DNA from: Thiopseudomonas sp. | Lineage (GTDB): Bacteria > Pseudomonadota > Gammaproteobacteria > Pseudomonadales > Pseudomonadaceae | Reading direction: 5' to 3' | Length of the DNA: 64,000 bases | NCBI GenBank assembly: GCA_018384595.1 | Contig: JAHAYO010000043.1 | Coordinates: 1-64,000, forward strand | In this document: in pieces, positions 19,287 through 27,662 of the stretch | Position numbering within the stretch: position 1 is the stretch's first letter | How the letters are laid out: every line of letters begins with the position of its first letter | Position numbers and translations under genes: made by a program | The notes under the pieces: model-generated | Told to the model about the DNA's origin: nothing | The model's database searches: none | The model's input: only the letters and a program-made list of their open reading frames with translations

Positions 19287-20611
19287 CCCTTTGTGCCTTG
19301 GATGCGTGCGCGCCACTGCTTGGCGCGGGCGCGGATGGCTTCGGCATCCATGCGCAGCAGCTGGCGGTTATGTACCAGCTGTTTGCCGCCAACCCAAACA
19401 TGCTCCACGGCGCTGCCATGGCAGGCATACACCAGCTGTGAGACGGGGTCATACACCGGCTGGGTCGCCAGCGCCGACAGGTTGATGCTGACTAAATCAG
19501 CTAGCTTGCCGCTTTCCAGCGAGCCGGTTTTATCCTGTAACCCCAGTGCGCGGGCACCGTTGAGGGTGGCCATACGCAGCGCCTGATGGGCGTTGAGCGC
19601 CGCCGCATTGCCGGATACCGCCTTGGCCAGTAGGGCAGCACTGCGCATTTCCAGTAACACATCCAGCGTGTTATTGCTGGCGGCACCGTCTGTGCCCAGT
19701 GCCACATTAATACCTGCTTGCCACAGCCGGTCTACCGGGCAAAAACCGCTGGCCAGCTTGAGGTTGGACTGTGGGCAGTGCACCAAGCTGCAGTTGTTGG
19801 CCAGCAGTAACTGGATGTCGGCGGTATCCACCTGGGTCATGTGCACCGCCTGAAACAGCGGCCCGAGCAGACCGCGCTCGGCCACCCGCGCCAGTGGACG
19901 CTGGCCATGCAGCTGTAGGCTTTCCTGCACCTCACGGGCGGTTTCATGCAGGTGCATCTGCACGCCGATGTCGAGTTGGTTCAGCAGCGCTGCCAGCTTG
20001 TCCAGATTGGCATCGCTGACCGTATAGGGCGCATGGGGGCCAAAGGCCAAATCAATACGCGGATGCACTTTGAAATCGTCATGCAGCGCCAGTCCCATGC
20101 GCAGCGCCTCATCCACATCGCGAATGCCGGGCATGGGGAAATCGGCCACCGGCATGCAGATTTGCGCACGGATACCGCTGTGATGCACCTGCTGACAGGC
20201 CACCTCTGGGTAAAAATACATGTCCGAAAAGCAGGTCACCCCGGCCAGCAACTGCTCGGCAATCGCAAGGTCGGTGCCGTCGCGTACAAAGTCCTCATCC
20301 ACCCAGCGCGCCTCAGCCGGCCAGATATGATCCTGCAACCAGCTGTGTAGCGGCAGGTCATCGGCCATGCCGCGAAACAGACTCATCGCCGCATGACCAT
20401 GGGCATTGACCAACCCCGGCACCAGCACGCTGTCTGGCAGCTCCAGCACCTGTGCGTAGCTGTATTTCAGCGCCCGCTCACGCGGTGCCAACAGCGCAAT
20501 GCTGTCGCCACGGATGGCCAGGCCGTAGTTTTCCAACACCACGCCGGCCGGTTCCACCGGTACTAGCCATTTGGGTAGCAGTAGGGTGTCGTAATGAATG
20601 GGCTGGGGCAT
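19283..20611 (-). CDS. mtaD: MtaD-type amidohydrolase: 5'-methylthioadenosine / S-adenosylhomocysteine deaminase
   Basis: A 442-residue TRZ/ATZ-family metal hydrolase. Metal ligands are visible in [21 protein letters not shown], the HLHET strand, the AVHMTQVD His and [12 protein letters not shown]. In Pseudomonas the homologue deaminates methylthioadenosine to methylthioinosine in methionine salvage. ATG 20611 (MPQPIHYD) with AAGGA is preferred to the upstream ATG 20647. mtnA, normally a close neighbour, is 24 kb away here. Confidence 0.85.
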   Translation of the reverse strand: MPQPIHYDTLLLPKWLVPVEPAGVVLENYGLAIRGDSIALLAPRERALKYSYAQVLELPDSVLVPGLVNAHGHAAMSLFRGMADDLPLHSWLQDHIWPAEARWVDEDFVRDGTDLAIAEQLLAGVTCFSDMYFYPEVACQQVHHSGIRAQICMPVADFPMPGIRDVDEALRMGLALHDDFKVHPRIDLAFGPHAPYTVSDANLDKLAALLNQLDIGVQMHLHETAREVQESLQLHGQRPLARVAERGLLGPLFQAVHMTQVDTADIQLLLANNCSLVHCPQSNLKLASGFCPVDRLWQAGINVALGTDGAASNNTLDVLLEMRSAALLAKAVSGNAAALNAHQALRMATLNGARALGLQDKTGSLESGKLADLVSINLSALATQPVYDPVSQLVYACHGSAVEHVWVGGKQLVHNRQLLRMDAEAIRARAKQWRARIQGTKG

Positions 20612-20821
20612 GGCAGCATTCCTTTTGTGGGCTAGAGAGTGTGGCACCGGTAGCTGTCTGCATGCCAGCTATTAACAACATGAAGACGCTTTGTTTGCAG
20701 GTGTTTGGAGCAATATACGACAAAATGAACGAACTTGTGCCACAGTTGGGCGGCGCACTGCGCCTGTGCATCCAGCGTTGGCGGCAAAACTTTGCTTAGA
20801 ATTTGTATGGAGAGAACGGCT

Positions 20822-21820
20822 ATGAACTGGTTTGAACGCTTAACGGGCTTTGCTGAAAAATCGCCTGAACAGGTGCGCGAGCTATTGCGCATGGAGGATA
20901 ACTGGCTGCATTCCAAGGTCAACGGGCAGCGCTGGTACTGTGGTGAGTTTCGTTCTCCCTTGCTGCATCAGTTGCGCATGGGTAAGCAGCCGTCTGCCGA
21001 TGATTTGCCCAGGCTTCGGGTGCGTGAACGGGTTGCTGATGTGCAGCAATTACACGCCGATCCAGACAATGCCGGTGCCATTTTTCAGGTGGCTTCGCAG
21101 TTCAATATGCTGGAAATGGTCGGCCCTGAGCGCACCCCAGAACTGGGCGTTGGTATGTATGAGCATGATCCTACCCAAGGGCCGGCCTGCGCCATAGCGG
21201 CGGGTGCTGGAACTATCTGGCGCAATTATTTTATGCCGCTGTTAGGGCAGATAGGGCAAAGCGAACAGGTACAGTTTGACGCCCTGAGCGCACTTGGTCT
21301 TGAACTGGGCAACCACAACGGCGAGCTGTGGCAAATGCGCAATGGTTATGCGCTGGCCAGCCAGCAGGGAGTTGAGCAAATCAACAAGCGCATTCAGGCC
21401 GCCAGTGCAGAGCAGCGTGAACAGCTAAAAGGCTTTTTACGCATTGGCTGGCAGGCTGACACTCAAGTCACTTTGCCTGGCTGTACGCATTGGGTACACC
21501 AGCTGTATTGCAGCGCATTGCCGGTGGCCTATTCCACGCATCCGGCTGACCTGTGGGAGCCGTTTGCACGGTTAATTCTGGAAGCCGCTTACGAGGCAAC
21601 CTTTGCCATCGCCTACCAGCAGTCGGTCGAGCAGGGCCGCACTAAGCTGTATCTGACGCTGCTTGGCGGCGGCGCTTTTGGCAATGCAACCCCGTGGATT
21701 ATTGATGCCATTGAACCCATGCTGCACCAATACGCCAGCGCCGATTTGGATGTGGCGATTGTTAGTTACGGCCAGTCCAATCCGGCGGTGAAGACGTTGG
21801 TAGATGAGGGGGTGAGCTAA
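20822..21820 (+). CDS. Uncharacterised protein with macrodomain/PARG-like features
   Basis: A 332-residue protein I do not recognise as a named family. Visible features: AGAIFQVASQFNMLEMVGP, a strand-loop pattern resembling the ADP-ribose-binding first loop of macrodomains; TQGPACAIAAGAGTIWRNYF in the middle; and LYLTLLGGGAFGNATPWII near the C-terminus, like the glycine-rich phosphate loop of macro/PARG folds. Hydrolysis or binding of ADP-ribose derivatives is inference only. No signal peptide or membrane segment. GGAGAG precedes ATG 20822. It is divergent from mtaD and followed by a decayed Rpn gene. Confidence 0.6.
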   Translation: MNWFERLTGFAEKSPEQVRELLRMEDNWLHSKVNGQRWYCGEFRSPLLHQLRMGKQPSADDLPRLRVRERVADVQQLHADPDNAGAIFQVASQFNMLEMVGPERTPELGVGMYEHDPTQGPACAIAAGAGTIWRNYFMPLLGQIGQSEQVQFDALSALGLELGNHNGELWQMRNGYALASQQGVEQINKRIQAASAEQREQLKGFLRIGWQADTQVTLPGCTHWVHQLYCSALPVAYSTHPADLWEPFARLILEAAYEATFAIAYQQSVEQGRTKLYLTLLGGGAFGNATPWIIDAIEPMLHQYASADLDVAIVSYGQSNPAVKTLVDEGVS

Positions 21821-21876
21821 AGCAGTCAGATTCATTTAACGCACATGGACCTAACTGCTTGGATAGCTTTTACGCA

Positions 21877-22672
21877 TTATTGGATGACTTCTTCCAGCGT
21901 ATGGGCAAAGAGTACGCGCTCGGCCCAGAGATCCAGCTCTTCGGCGTTGGTGCTATGTAGGCGCTGGATTATTGAGTTGTCTAGGCCGTTAAATTTCAAG
22001 CGCAGCAGCTTTTCTAGCAGAGCGGCGCGCCCGCTCAGTTCGCCGTGTTGCAGACCCTGTTGCAGGCCTTTTTCACGTCCTTGCTCCAAGCCTTGTTGTT
22101 TCCATTCTTCAAACCGGCTTTCAACACGGTTGGCTAACATGGGCGGTATCTCCTGCAGCGTTTCTACTGCTGTGGTGCAAAAGGCGCTTAAACCAGCGTG
22201 TGAGTACCTTATCGATACGCTCGCGTTTTGGGTGTTGGCGGATGCTGTTGGCCAGGACTTGCGCCACCTGCTGCATATCGCTGGCAGTGCGGGCGTTTTC
22301 CACATTAAACACCAGCTGTAGCAGGTTGTTACCGCCGGTGCAGCCGCTCGTGCAATCGCTGACATCCAGTAAGAAATACGCTTGTTGCGGCTGGTAGCGT
22401 TGCAGCATAGCCGGTGCCGGATGCCGCAGGTTGAGCATGTTGGTGTGCGGTGTCCAGCGGCGCTCGCCATTGTAAAGTATCAATGGAAATACCAGTGGTA
22501 AGCCTTCGCGGGTGGTGAATGTTCTTTGCTTGAGTAATTGGTGATAAAAGGCGGCGCTGTAATGCAGCATGCGCAGCGGCATGTTCTGGTCTACGCTGGA
22601 CTGAAACTCCAGAAAAATATGCAGGTACAGGCGTGGCCGTGTGCTTTGGCGGCTGACATCAGCCGGTAACAT
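21877..22672 (-). pseudogene. Rpn-family recombination-promoting nuclease remnant (frameshifted, 5' truncated)
   Basis: Two overlapping minus-strand frames together match the RpnA/PD-(D/E)XK family. The first (from 22672) has LYLHIFLEFQSSVDQNMPLRML, with the E-x-Q catalytic strand, and LPLVFPLILYNGERRWTP. The second continues ETLQEIPPMLANRVESRFEEWKQQGLEQGREKG and an RLKF tail. They join through a frameshift near a T4 run at about 22178-22186. The normal N-terminus of roughly 60 residues, including the first catalytic acid, is missing. A dead gene is the simplest reading. Confidence 0.82.
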
Positions 22673-22732
22673 TGTCCTTCTATGATTGTGCTACACCATG
22701 AACATCATGTGGCCGTTGATTAAGGAAAGGAC

Positions 22733-24064
22733 ATGCAGGCAGGTTTTACAGGATTACGCATCCGCTATCAGTACATTGTGCTCGCGGCTTTGCTGGGACT
22801 GACGTTGCACGCGCATGCGCTGGAGCTGACCCTCAAGGGCTCCAACACCATCGGGGCGCTGCTCGCGCCGCGGCTGGCAGAAGGCATGCTCAAGGCGTCC
22901 GGCGCGCGCGATATTCGTGTGCAACTTCATTCTGACGGACGCGAGCACTTGATTAGCGCGACCAGCGCCGAAGGCGAACCCATCACCATACGTATCAGTG
23001 CTCAGGGTTCAAGCACCGGCTTTAGCGGGCTGCTTGACCGCAGTGGCCAGATTGCCCTCGCCTCGCGCCCAATCCGCACCGACGAAGTGCAGGCGCTGGC
23101 TGCGGCTGGCGACCTGCGCAGTCTGCAGGCTGAGCAGGTGATTGGCTTGGACGGGCTGGCGGTTATTGTGCACCCAGACAATCCGCTTGGCGCACTTAGC
23201 GTAGAGCAGCTGGCTGCGATTTTTTCCGGACAAATCAATCGCTGGGAGCAACTGGGCGAGCACAGGGGAGCTATCCGGCTGTATGCCCGTGACAGTCAGT
23301 CTGGTACCTGGGAAACCTTTCGGGATCTGGTGCTGGCCCCGGTACAGCGCGAATTACACGCATCGGCTTACCGTTACTCGTCCAATGCCGCGCTGTCACG
23401 GGATGTCAGTTTTGACGTCAATGGTATCGGCTTTGTGGGCCTCGATAGCATTGGGCGTGCACGGGCGCTGGCCTTGTCCGCCGGCCAGTCGCGGCCCATG
23501 CTGCCCAGCCAGAAACAGGTAGCCACCGAGGATTACCCGCTGGCCCGCCGCCTGTATTTGTACCAGCGTCCCGACGAGCAAAATCCGCTGGCGCAGGCCC
23601 TGATCGACTTTACCCAGAGCCATGCCGGCCAGCAGCTGGTCAGCCAGGTCGGCTTTGTCGGCCAGAACATCGAAGCTGGGCAGGAAGAGGCGCGCAGCGA
23701 TATGCCGGAGGCTTACCGCACCCTGGCGCAGGAGGCGCGTCGGCTGTCGGTCAACTTTCGTTTTGAGGAAGGACTGGCCCGGCTCGACAACAAGGCCATG
23801 CAAGACATCAAACGCCTGGCCGCCTACCTGCGCGAGCATGACAAGACGGACAACAGTGTTGTGCTGGTGGGCTTCAGCGATCCAAGGCGCAGCAACGCCG
23901 GCCTGCTGTCCCGCCTGCGAGCCATGATTGTGCGCACGGAACTGGCCAGGCACGACATCATCATCAGGGATGTGCTGGGCGTGGGTGACCAGCTGCCGGT
24001 CGCCACCAACTCGGGTCTGGAAGGGCGCTACAAAAACCGTCGGGTAGAGGTGTGGGTGTATTAG
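22733..24064 (+). CDS. PstS-like periplasmic phosphate-binding domain fused to an OmpA C-terminal domain
   Basis: A 443-residue exported protein. Signal peptide residues about 1-29 (ends HAHA-LELTL). A PBP2/PstS-like domain (about 30-305) has LKGSNTIGALLAPRLAEGML and IRLYARDSQSGTWETFRDLVL, the Ser/Thr-rich turns used for phosphate. The C-terminal OmpA/MotB domain (about 320-443) has VNFRFEEGLARLDNKAMQDIKRL and GRYKNRRVEVWVY, so it should grip peptidoglycan. A start at 22733 has AAGGAAAGG. No Pho box was seen. Role in phosphate sensing or envelope attachment is inference. Confidence 0.88.
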   Translation: MQAGFTGLRIRYQYIVLAALLGLTLHAHALELTLKGSNTIGALLAPRLAEGMLKASGARDIRVQLHSDGREHLISATSAEGEPITIRISAQGSSTGFSGLLDRSGQIALASRPIRTDEVQALAAAGDLRSLQAEQVIGLDGLAVIVHPDNPLGALSVEQLAAIFSGQINRWEQLGEHRGAIRLYARDSQSGTWETFRDLVLAPVQRELHASAYRYSSNAALSRDVSFDVNGIGFVGLDSIGRARALALSAGQSRPMLPSQKQVATEDYPLARRLYLYQRPDEQNPLAQALIDFTQSHAGQQLVSQVGFVGQNIEAGQEEARSDMPEAYRTLAQEARRLSVNFRFEEGLARLDNKAMQDIKRLAAYLREHDKTDNSVVLVGFSDPRRSNAGLLSRLRAMIVRTELARHDIIIRDVLGVGDQLPVATNSGLEGRYKNRRVEVWVY

Positions 24065-24212
24065 CCTGAGCGGCCGGGGCAGGCCGCAACCTTGGGCAAC
24101 CCGGGGGCTGCTAAATCGGGGAGAGGCCCACGCTTCGCCTGAATCTAAACACGCGGTTGAGCGCTATTTATTCAAAGGCGAGGTGTAGAAAAAGCTTTAT
24201 TTTGATGGGGGA

Positions 24213-24289
24213 TGGCGCGCCCAGGTGGATTCGAACCACCGGCCTCACCCTTAGGAGGGGTGCGCTCTATCCAGCTGAGCTATGGGCGC
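24213..24289 (-). tRNA. tRNA-Arg, anticodon CCU
   Basis: The minus strand folds as a full cloverleaf: acceptor GCGCCCA/TGGGCGC, D arm GCTC...GAGC, anticodon arm CACCC-CTCCTAA-GGGTG with anticodon CCT at loop positions 34-36 (reads AGG), and T arm GGTGG-TTCGAAT-CCACC. The CCA end is encoded (24213-24215 on the complement). Discriminator is G. Confidence 0.95.
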
Positions 24290-24404
24290 TACACGATGCG
24301 AGGGCCGCGCATTATGCCAAAGCAGCCGTGTTTTCGGCAACCGCAGGGCGCGCAAATTAACGGAGCGCGGCTTTGTCCCAATAATGGATGAATGTGCCAT
24401 ATCC

Positions 24405-24432
24405 TTGACAAAGAAGCAGAAAGGCGGATAAT
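24405..24432 (+). promoter_or_regulatory. Strong sigma70 promoter upstream of thrS
   Basis: A perfect TTGACA (24405-24410), a 16-bp spacer and GATAAT (24427-24432). The predicted start near 24439 gives thrS a leader of about 185 nt, unusually long and structured. Confidence 0.75.
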
Positions 24433-24440
24433 TCCGTCGC

Positions 24441-24466
24441 GGTCGCACTTATGCGGCCTTTTTTAT
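24441..24466 (+). terminator. Terminator-like hairpin just downstream of the thrS promoter
   Basis: GGTCGCA (24441-24447) pairs with TGCGGCC (24452-24458, one G-U pair) around a 4-nt loop, followed by TTTTTT. It begins only 2-3 nt after the predicted thrS start. It may terminate transcripts coming from the PstS-OmpA gene, or act as an early pause/attenuation site of thrS; position alone cannot decide. Confidence 0.5.
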
Positions 24467-24510
24467 TTATTTCCGCAGCTTAGCTGCGTCCAGTGACTAC
24501 GAATTGCCAC

Positions 24511-24604
24511 GCTAGGGGTTTCCCGTCTGCCACCGTAGGGCAGGAGGCTAGCAGTTCGCTCTTACTGGCTCATCCCAACCCATGTGACCTTTGGTAGGGG
24601 TCAC
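24511..24604 (+). promoter_or_regulatory. Candidate tRNA-Thr-mimic translational operator in the thrS leader
   Basis: Two hairpins. The first: stem CTGCC/GGCAG (24527-24531, 24539-24543), 7-nt loop ACCGTAG with CGT at the positions matching 34-36 of an anticodon loop, enclosed by GCTAG/CTAGC. The second: stem GTGACCT/GGGTCAC (24584-24590, 24598-24604, one G-U), 7-nt loop TTGGTAG with GGT at 34-36. CGU and GGU are both Thr anticodons. The second hairpin ends 9 nt before the AGGAGG. E. coli ThrRS represses thrS by binding anticodon-like hairpins upstream of its start, so the same logic is inferred here. Confidence 0.55.
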
Positions 24605-24623
24605 CACTAGGAGAGGAGGCGCC

Positions 24624-26540
24624 ATGCCCGTTATTACCCTTCCTGACGGAAGTCAGCGTAGTTTTGAACATCCCGTATCCATCATGCAGGTTGCCGAGTC
24701 TATCGGTGCTGGCCTGGCCAAGGCCACGGTCGCTGGCCGCGTCAATGGCCGTTTGCTGGATGCCTGTGACCTGATCACCGAAGACTCCGAGCTGCAAATT
24801 ATTACGCCCAAAGATCAGGAAGGTCTTGAAATTATTCGCCACTCCTGTGCGCACCTGATTGGTCATGCGATCAAACAGTTGTACCCAGAGGTCAAAATGG
24901 TCATTGGGCCGGTGATTGATGAGGGTTTTTATTACGACGTTTTCAGCGAGCGTCCGTTTAATCCTGAAGATTTGGACGCCATCGACAAGCGTATGCGCGA
25001 GCTGATTGCCCAAGATTATGACGTGATCAAAAAGCTGACTCCACGCGCTGAGGTAATCAAAACCTTCCAAGAGCGTGGCGAAGCGTACAAATTACGCCTG
25101 ATTGATGACATGCCCGATGAAACCGAAATGGGCCTGTACTATCACCAAGAATATGTGGATATGTGCCGTGGTCCGCACGTACCCAATACTCGTTTTCTAA
25201 AGCATTTCAAACTGACGCGTTTCTCCGGTGCTTATTGGCGCGGCGACTCGAAAAACGAGCAATTACAACGTATTTACGGCACTGCTTGGGCGGATAAAAA
25301 GCAACTGGCCGAGTATATCAAGCGGATCGAAGAGGCGGAAAAGCGCGATCACCGTCGTTTGGGTAAGCGTCTGGATCTGTTCCACACCCAAGAGGAAGCG
25401 CCGGGCATGGTGTTCTGGCACCCCAAAGGCTGGACGCTATATCAGGTGCTTGAGCAGTACATGCGCAAGGTGCAGAACGACAACGGCTATCAGGAAATCC
25501 GCACGCCGCAGGTGGTGGATCGCATCCTGTGGGAAAAGTCAGGTCACTGGGCTAACTACGCTGACAACATGTTTATTACTGAGTCAGAAGCGCGCGACTA
25601 CGCCATTAAGCCGATGAACTGCCCCTGTCACGTGCAGGTGTATAACCAAGGCTTAAAAAGCTACCGCGAGCTGCCGCTGCGTTTGGCCGAGTTTGGTGCT
25701 TGTCACCGTAACGAGCCGTCCGGTGCACTGCACGGCATTATGCGCGTGCGCGGCTTTACCCAAGATGATGCGCATATTTTCTGTACTGAAGAGCAGATGC
25801 AGTCTGAGTCAGCGGCGTTTATTAAGCTGACGCAGCAGGTTTATCGCGACTTTGGTTTTGAAGATATTGAGCTCAAATTGTCCACTCGCCCTGAGCAGCG
25901 TATCGGCTCGGACGATCAGTGGGACCTAGCGGAAAAAGCACTGGAAGAAGCGCTTAAAGAAGCTGGGCTTGAGTACGAGTTACAGCCAGGCGAGGGCGCT
26001 TTCTATGGTCCGAAAATCGAGTTCTCCCTACGCGATAGCCTAGGCCGTGTCTGGCAGTGCGGAACGCTGCAACTGGACTTTAACTTGCCGGTTCGCTTGG
26101 GTGCTGAATTTGTCACCGAGGACAACAGCCGTGCTCATCCGGTGATGTTGCATCGCGCTATTCTTGGCTCGTTCGAGCGCTTTATCGGTATTCTGATCGA
26201 GCATTACGAAGGTGCTTTCCCTGCTTGGCTGGCGCCAGTACAAGCTGTGGTGATGAATATCAGTGAAAAACAGTCGGACTTTGTTCGTGAAGTGCAGCGT
26301 AGCTTGCAGGAGCGTGGTTATCGAGTTAAGACTGACCTGCGTAACGAAAAAATCGGCTTCAAAATCCGCGAACATACTTTGCAGAAAATACCTTTCTTGC
26401 TGGTGGTTGGGGATAAAGAAGTAGAAAATCGCCAGGTTGCCGTGCGTACTCGCGGCGGTGAAGATCTGGGCTCTTTGAGTCTGGATGACTTTGTAGCGCT
26501 GCTGGATGTGGCGATTGCCAAGCGTGGGCGTCAGGACTGA
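24624..26540 (+). CDS. thrS: Threonyl-tRNA synthetase
   Basis: A 638-residue class II synthetase. It has an N-terminal TGS domain ([14 protein letters not shown]), an editing domain with [16 protein letters not shown] and the [13 protein letters not shown] segment (HxxxH and C/H zinc-like residues), and the catalytic core with [10 protein letters not shown] (zinc ligand Cys), [30 protein letters not shown] and [11 protein letters not shown]. The C-terminal anticodon-binding domain follows (VVMNIS to the end). ATG 24624 follows AGGAGG by 4 nt; the earlier ORF-track start is not supported. infC, rpmI and rplT, the usual next genes, are absent. Confidence 0.97.
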   Translation: MPVITLPDGSQRSFEHPVSIMQVAESIGAGLAKATVAGRVNGRLLDACDLITEDSELQIITPKDQEGLEIIRHSCAHLIGHAIKQLYPEVKMVIGPVIDEGFYYDVFSERPFNPEDLDAIDKRMRELIAQDYDVIKKLTPRAEVIKTFQERGEAYKLRLIDDMPDETEMGLYYHQEYVDMCRGPHVPNTRFLKHFKLTRFSGAYWRGDSKNEQLQRIYGTAWADKKQLAEYIKRIEEAEKRDHRRLGKRLDLFHTQEEAPGMVFWHPKGWTLYQVLEQYMRKVQNDNGYQEIRTPQVVDRILWEKSGHWANYADNMFITESEARDYAIKPMNCPCHVQVYNQGLKSYRELPLRLAEFGACHRNEPSGALHGIMRVRGFTQDDAHIFCTEEQMQSESAAFIKLTQQVYRDFGFEDIELKLSTRPEQRIGSDDQWDLAEKALEEALKEAGLEYELQPGEGAFYGPKIEFSLRDSLGRVWQCGTLQLDFNLPVRLGAEFVTEDNSRAHPVMLHRAILGSFERFIGILIEHYEGAFPAWLAPVQAVVMNISEKQSDFVREVQRSLQERGYRVKTDLRNEKIGFKIREHTLQKIPFLLVVGDKEVENRQVAVRTRGGEDLGSLSLDDFVALLDVAIAKRGRQD

Positions 26541-26562
26541 TTTTAATCTGGATGAGGTAAGC

Positions 26563-26599
26563 AAAAGCGCTAGGGGTTATGCCTCTGGCGCTTTTTTTT
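26563..26599 (+). terminator. Rho-independent terminator after thrS
   Basis: AAAAGCGCTAG pairs with CTGGCGCTTTT (one G-U pair) and is followed by eight T in total. It ends the thrS transcript and confirms that thrS is monocistronic here. Confidence 0.88.
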
Positions 26600-26627
26600 G
26601 CCTGCATGTTTAGCCAGTGTCGGCCGG

Positions 26628-27113
26628 TTATGGAGCCTGCCGCTCTTTTGCCACAAAATTGCGAATAAGCCGTGCAAAACCCCACGGAATGGAGCCCAGT
26701 ACAAGCAGTACCAGACTACTGGGCAGGTCGGGCCCAGTACGCAGCACGCTGATGGATGGTATGGCATTCAGTACATATACCGGCACAGCAGTGTTGGGGT
26801 CGATAGTTTCAAAAATCCCAATGGGCAGGCAGAAGCAGGGCAACCAGCTGTTGTAGGTCTTGCCCTGGTAGTGATAGCGATACTGAATCAGTTGAACGTT
26901 TACTGAGTGGGCCTTGGTTGCGCGCGGCGTGTTATAGCCGCCGCCGGAACTGCGTATGCTGCCTTGTTGCATAATTGTGCCGGGGACGGCTGGCCAATAC
27001 ACACTATAGATACCCAGTGCGAAAATCAGGATAGTGGCCAAACCCATTGATCGGGCTAGCAGATCAAGCCAAGAGGCCAATTTGAGCAAAGAGCGGGTAT
27101 CCGAAGAGGGCAT
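26628..27113 (-). CDS. DUF3592-like membrane protein
   Basis: A 161-residue protein with two hydrophobic segments (about 20-42 and 127-147). Between them lies an extracytoplasmic region containing VNVQLIQYRYHYQGKTYNSWLPCF and a later PVYVLNAIPS strand. This two-helix plus beta-domain layout, with a YRYxxxGKxY element, is that of DUF3592 proteins, whose function is unknown. It is not recognisably linked to its neighbours; ubiT ends about 54 bp downstream of its start on the same strand. Confidence 0.6.
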   Translation of the reverse strand: MPSSDTRSLLKLASWLDLLARSMGLATILIFALGIYSVYWPAVPGTIMQQGSIRSSGGGYNTPRATKAHSVNVQLIQYRYHYQGKTYNSWLPCFCLPIGIFETIDPNTAVPVYVLNAIPSISVLRTGPDLPSSLVLLVLGSIPWGFARLIRNFVAKERQAP

Positions 27114-27167
27114 GTGCCGAGTCCTTTCACAGACAGCGAGTGAGCAACCAATACGATCAGGACAGGC

Positions 27168-27662
27168 TTATGCGTAGCCAAGCTGCTGTTCAGCCGCTGC
27201 TTGCCCCAAACTTTCCACCGTACGCCAGAGCCATTGGGGCAGGCTTTCCGGGTCCAGACTGTCGATCAGGTTTTTCACAGCCAGACCCAGCTCGGTGTCG
27301 CCATCAATTTGCAAACGGCGGCGGAAGAACAGGGTGTCAGGGTCTTCCTGGCGGCTGGCCAGCAACAAAAATTCACGCCAGTTGCCGCCAATGGTCACTT
27401 CCACCGGAGCTTGCCGGGCCACTTGCAGCTGGTTGCTGCGTGGGCTTTTGGTGATGCACCATTGCAGCCCCAGGTCATGGATGTGCAGCTGTACCCAGCG
27501 GTCATCAAGGATGTCAAACAGGCCGTCTGCAATGGCTTCGGCAAATACCTTGTTTAGGCCTCTCTGCACGGCCAGACGCTGGGCGGCATAGGGTGTATGG
27601 CGGGCCAGCGGCAGTACACGATCACCAGCCGACAGCAACAGGGGTAGGGTTTTCTTTAGCAT
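27168..27662 (-). CDS. ubiT: O2-independent ubiquinone biosynthesis accessory factor UbiT (SCP2 domain)
   Basis: A 164-residue SCP2-like lipid-binding protein with VEVTIGGNWREFLLLASRQEDPDTLFFRRRLQIDGDTELGLAVKN, the UbiT/YhbT signature. It carries prenyl-phenol intermediates for anaerobic ubiquinone synthesis. ATG 27662 overlaps the ubiV stop (ATGCTAA) and follows GAGGAGG; the longer ORF-track start lies inside ubiV. It is the last gene of ubiU-ubiV-ubiT. Confidence 0.92.
   Translation of the reverse strand: MLKKTLPLLLSAGDRVLPLARHTPYAAQRLAVQRGLNKVFAEAIADGLFDILDDRWVQLHIHDLGLQWCITKSPRSNQLQVARQAPVEVTIGGNWREFLLLASRQEDPDTLFFRRRLQIDGDTELGLAVKNLIDSLDPESLPQWLWRTVESLGQAAAEQQLGYA

Noticed and set aside
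22673-22732. Possible Pho box upstream of the PstS-OmpA gene
   Set aside because: ATTGTCC and ATTGTGC occur but not as two 7-mers at the 11-bp period; the site does not meet the Pho pattern.
24066-24090. GCGGCC-GGGGCA-GGCCGC hairpin after the PstS-OmpA gene as a terminator
   Set aside because: There is no T run after the stem, so intrinsic termination is not supported.
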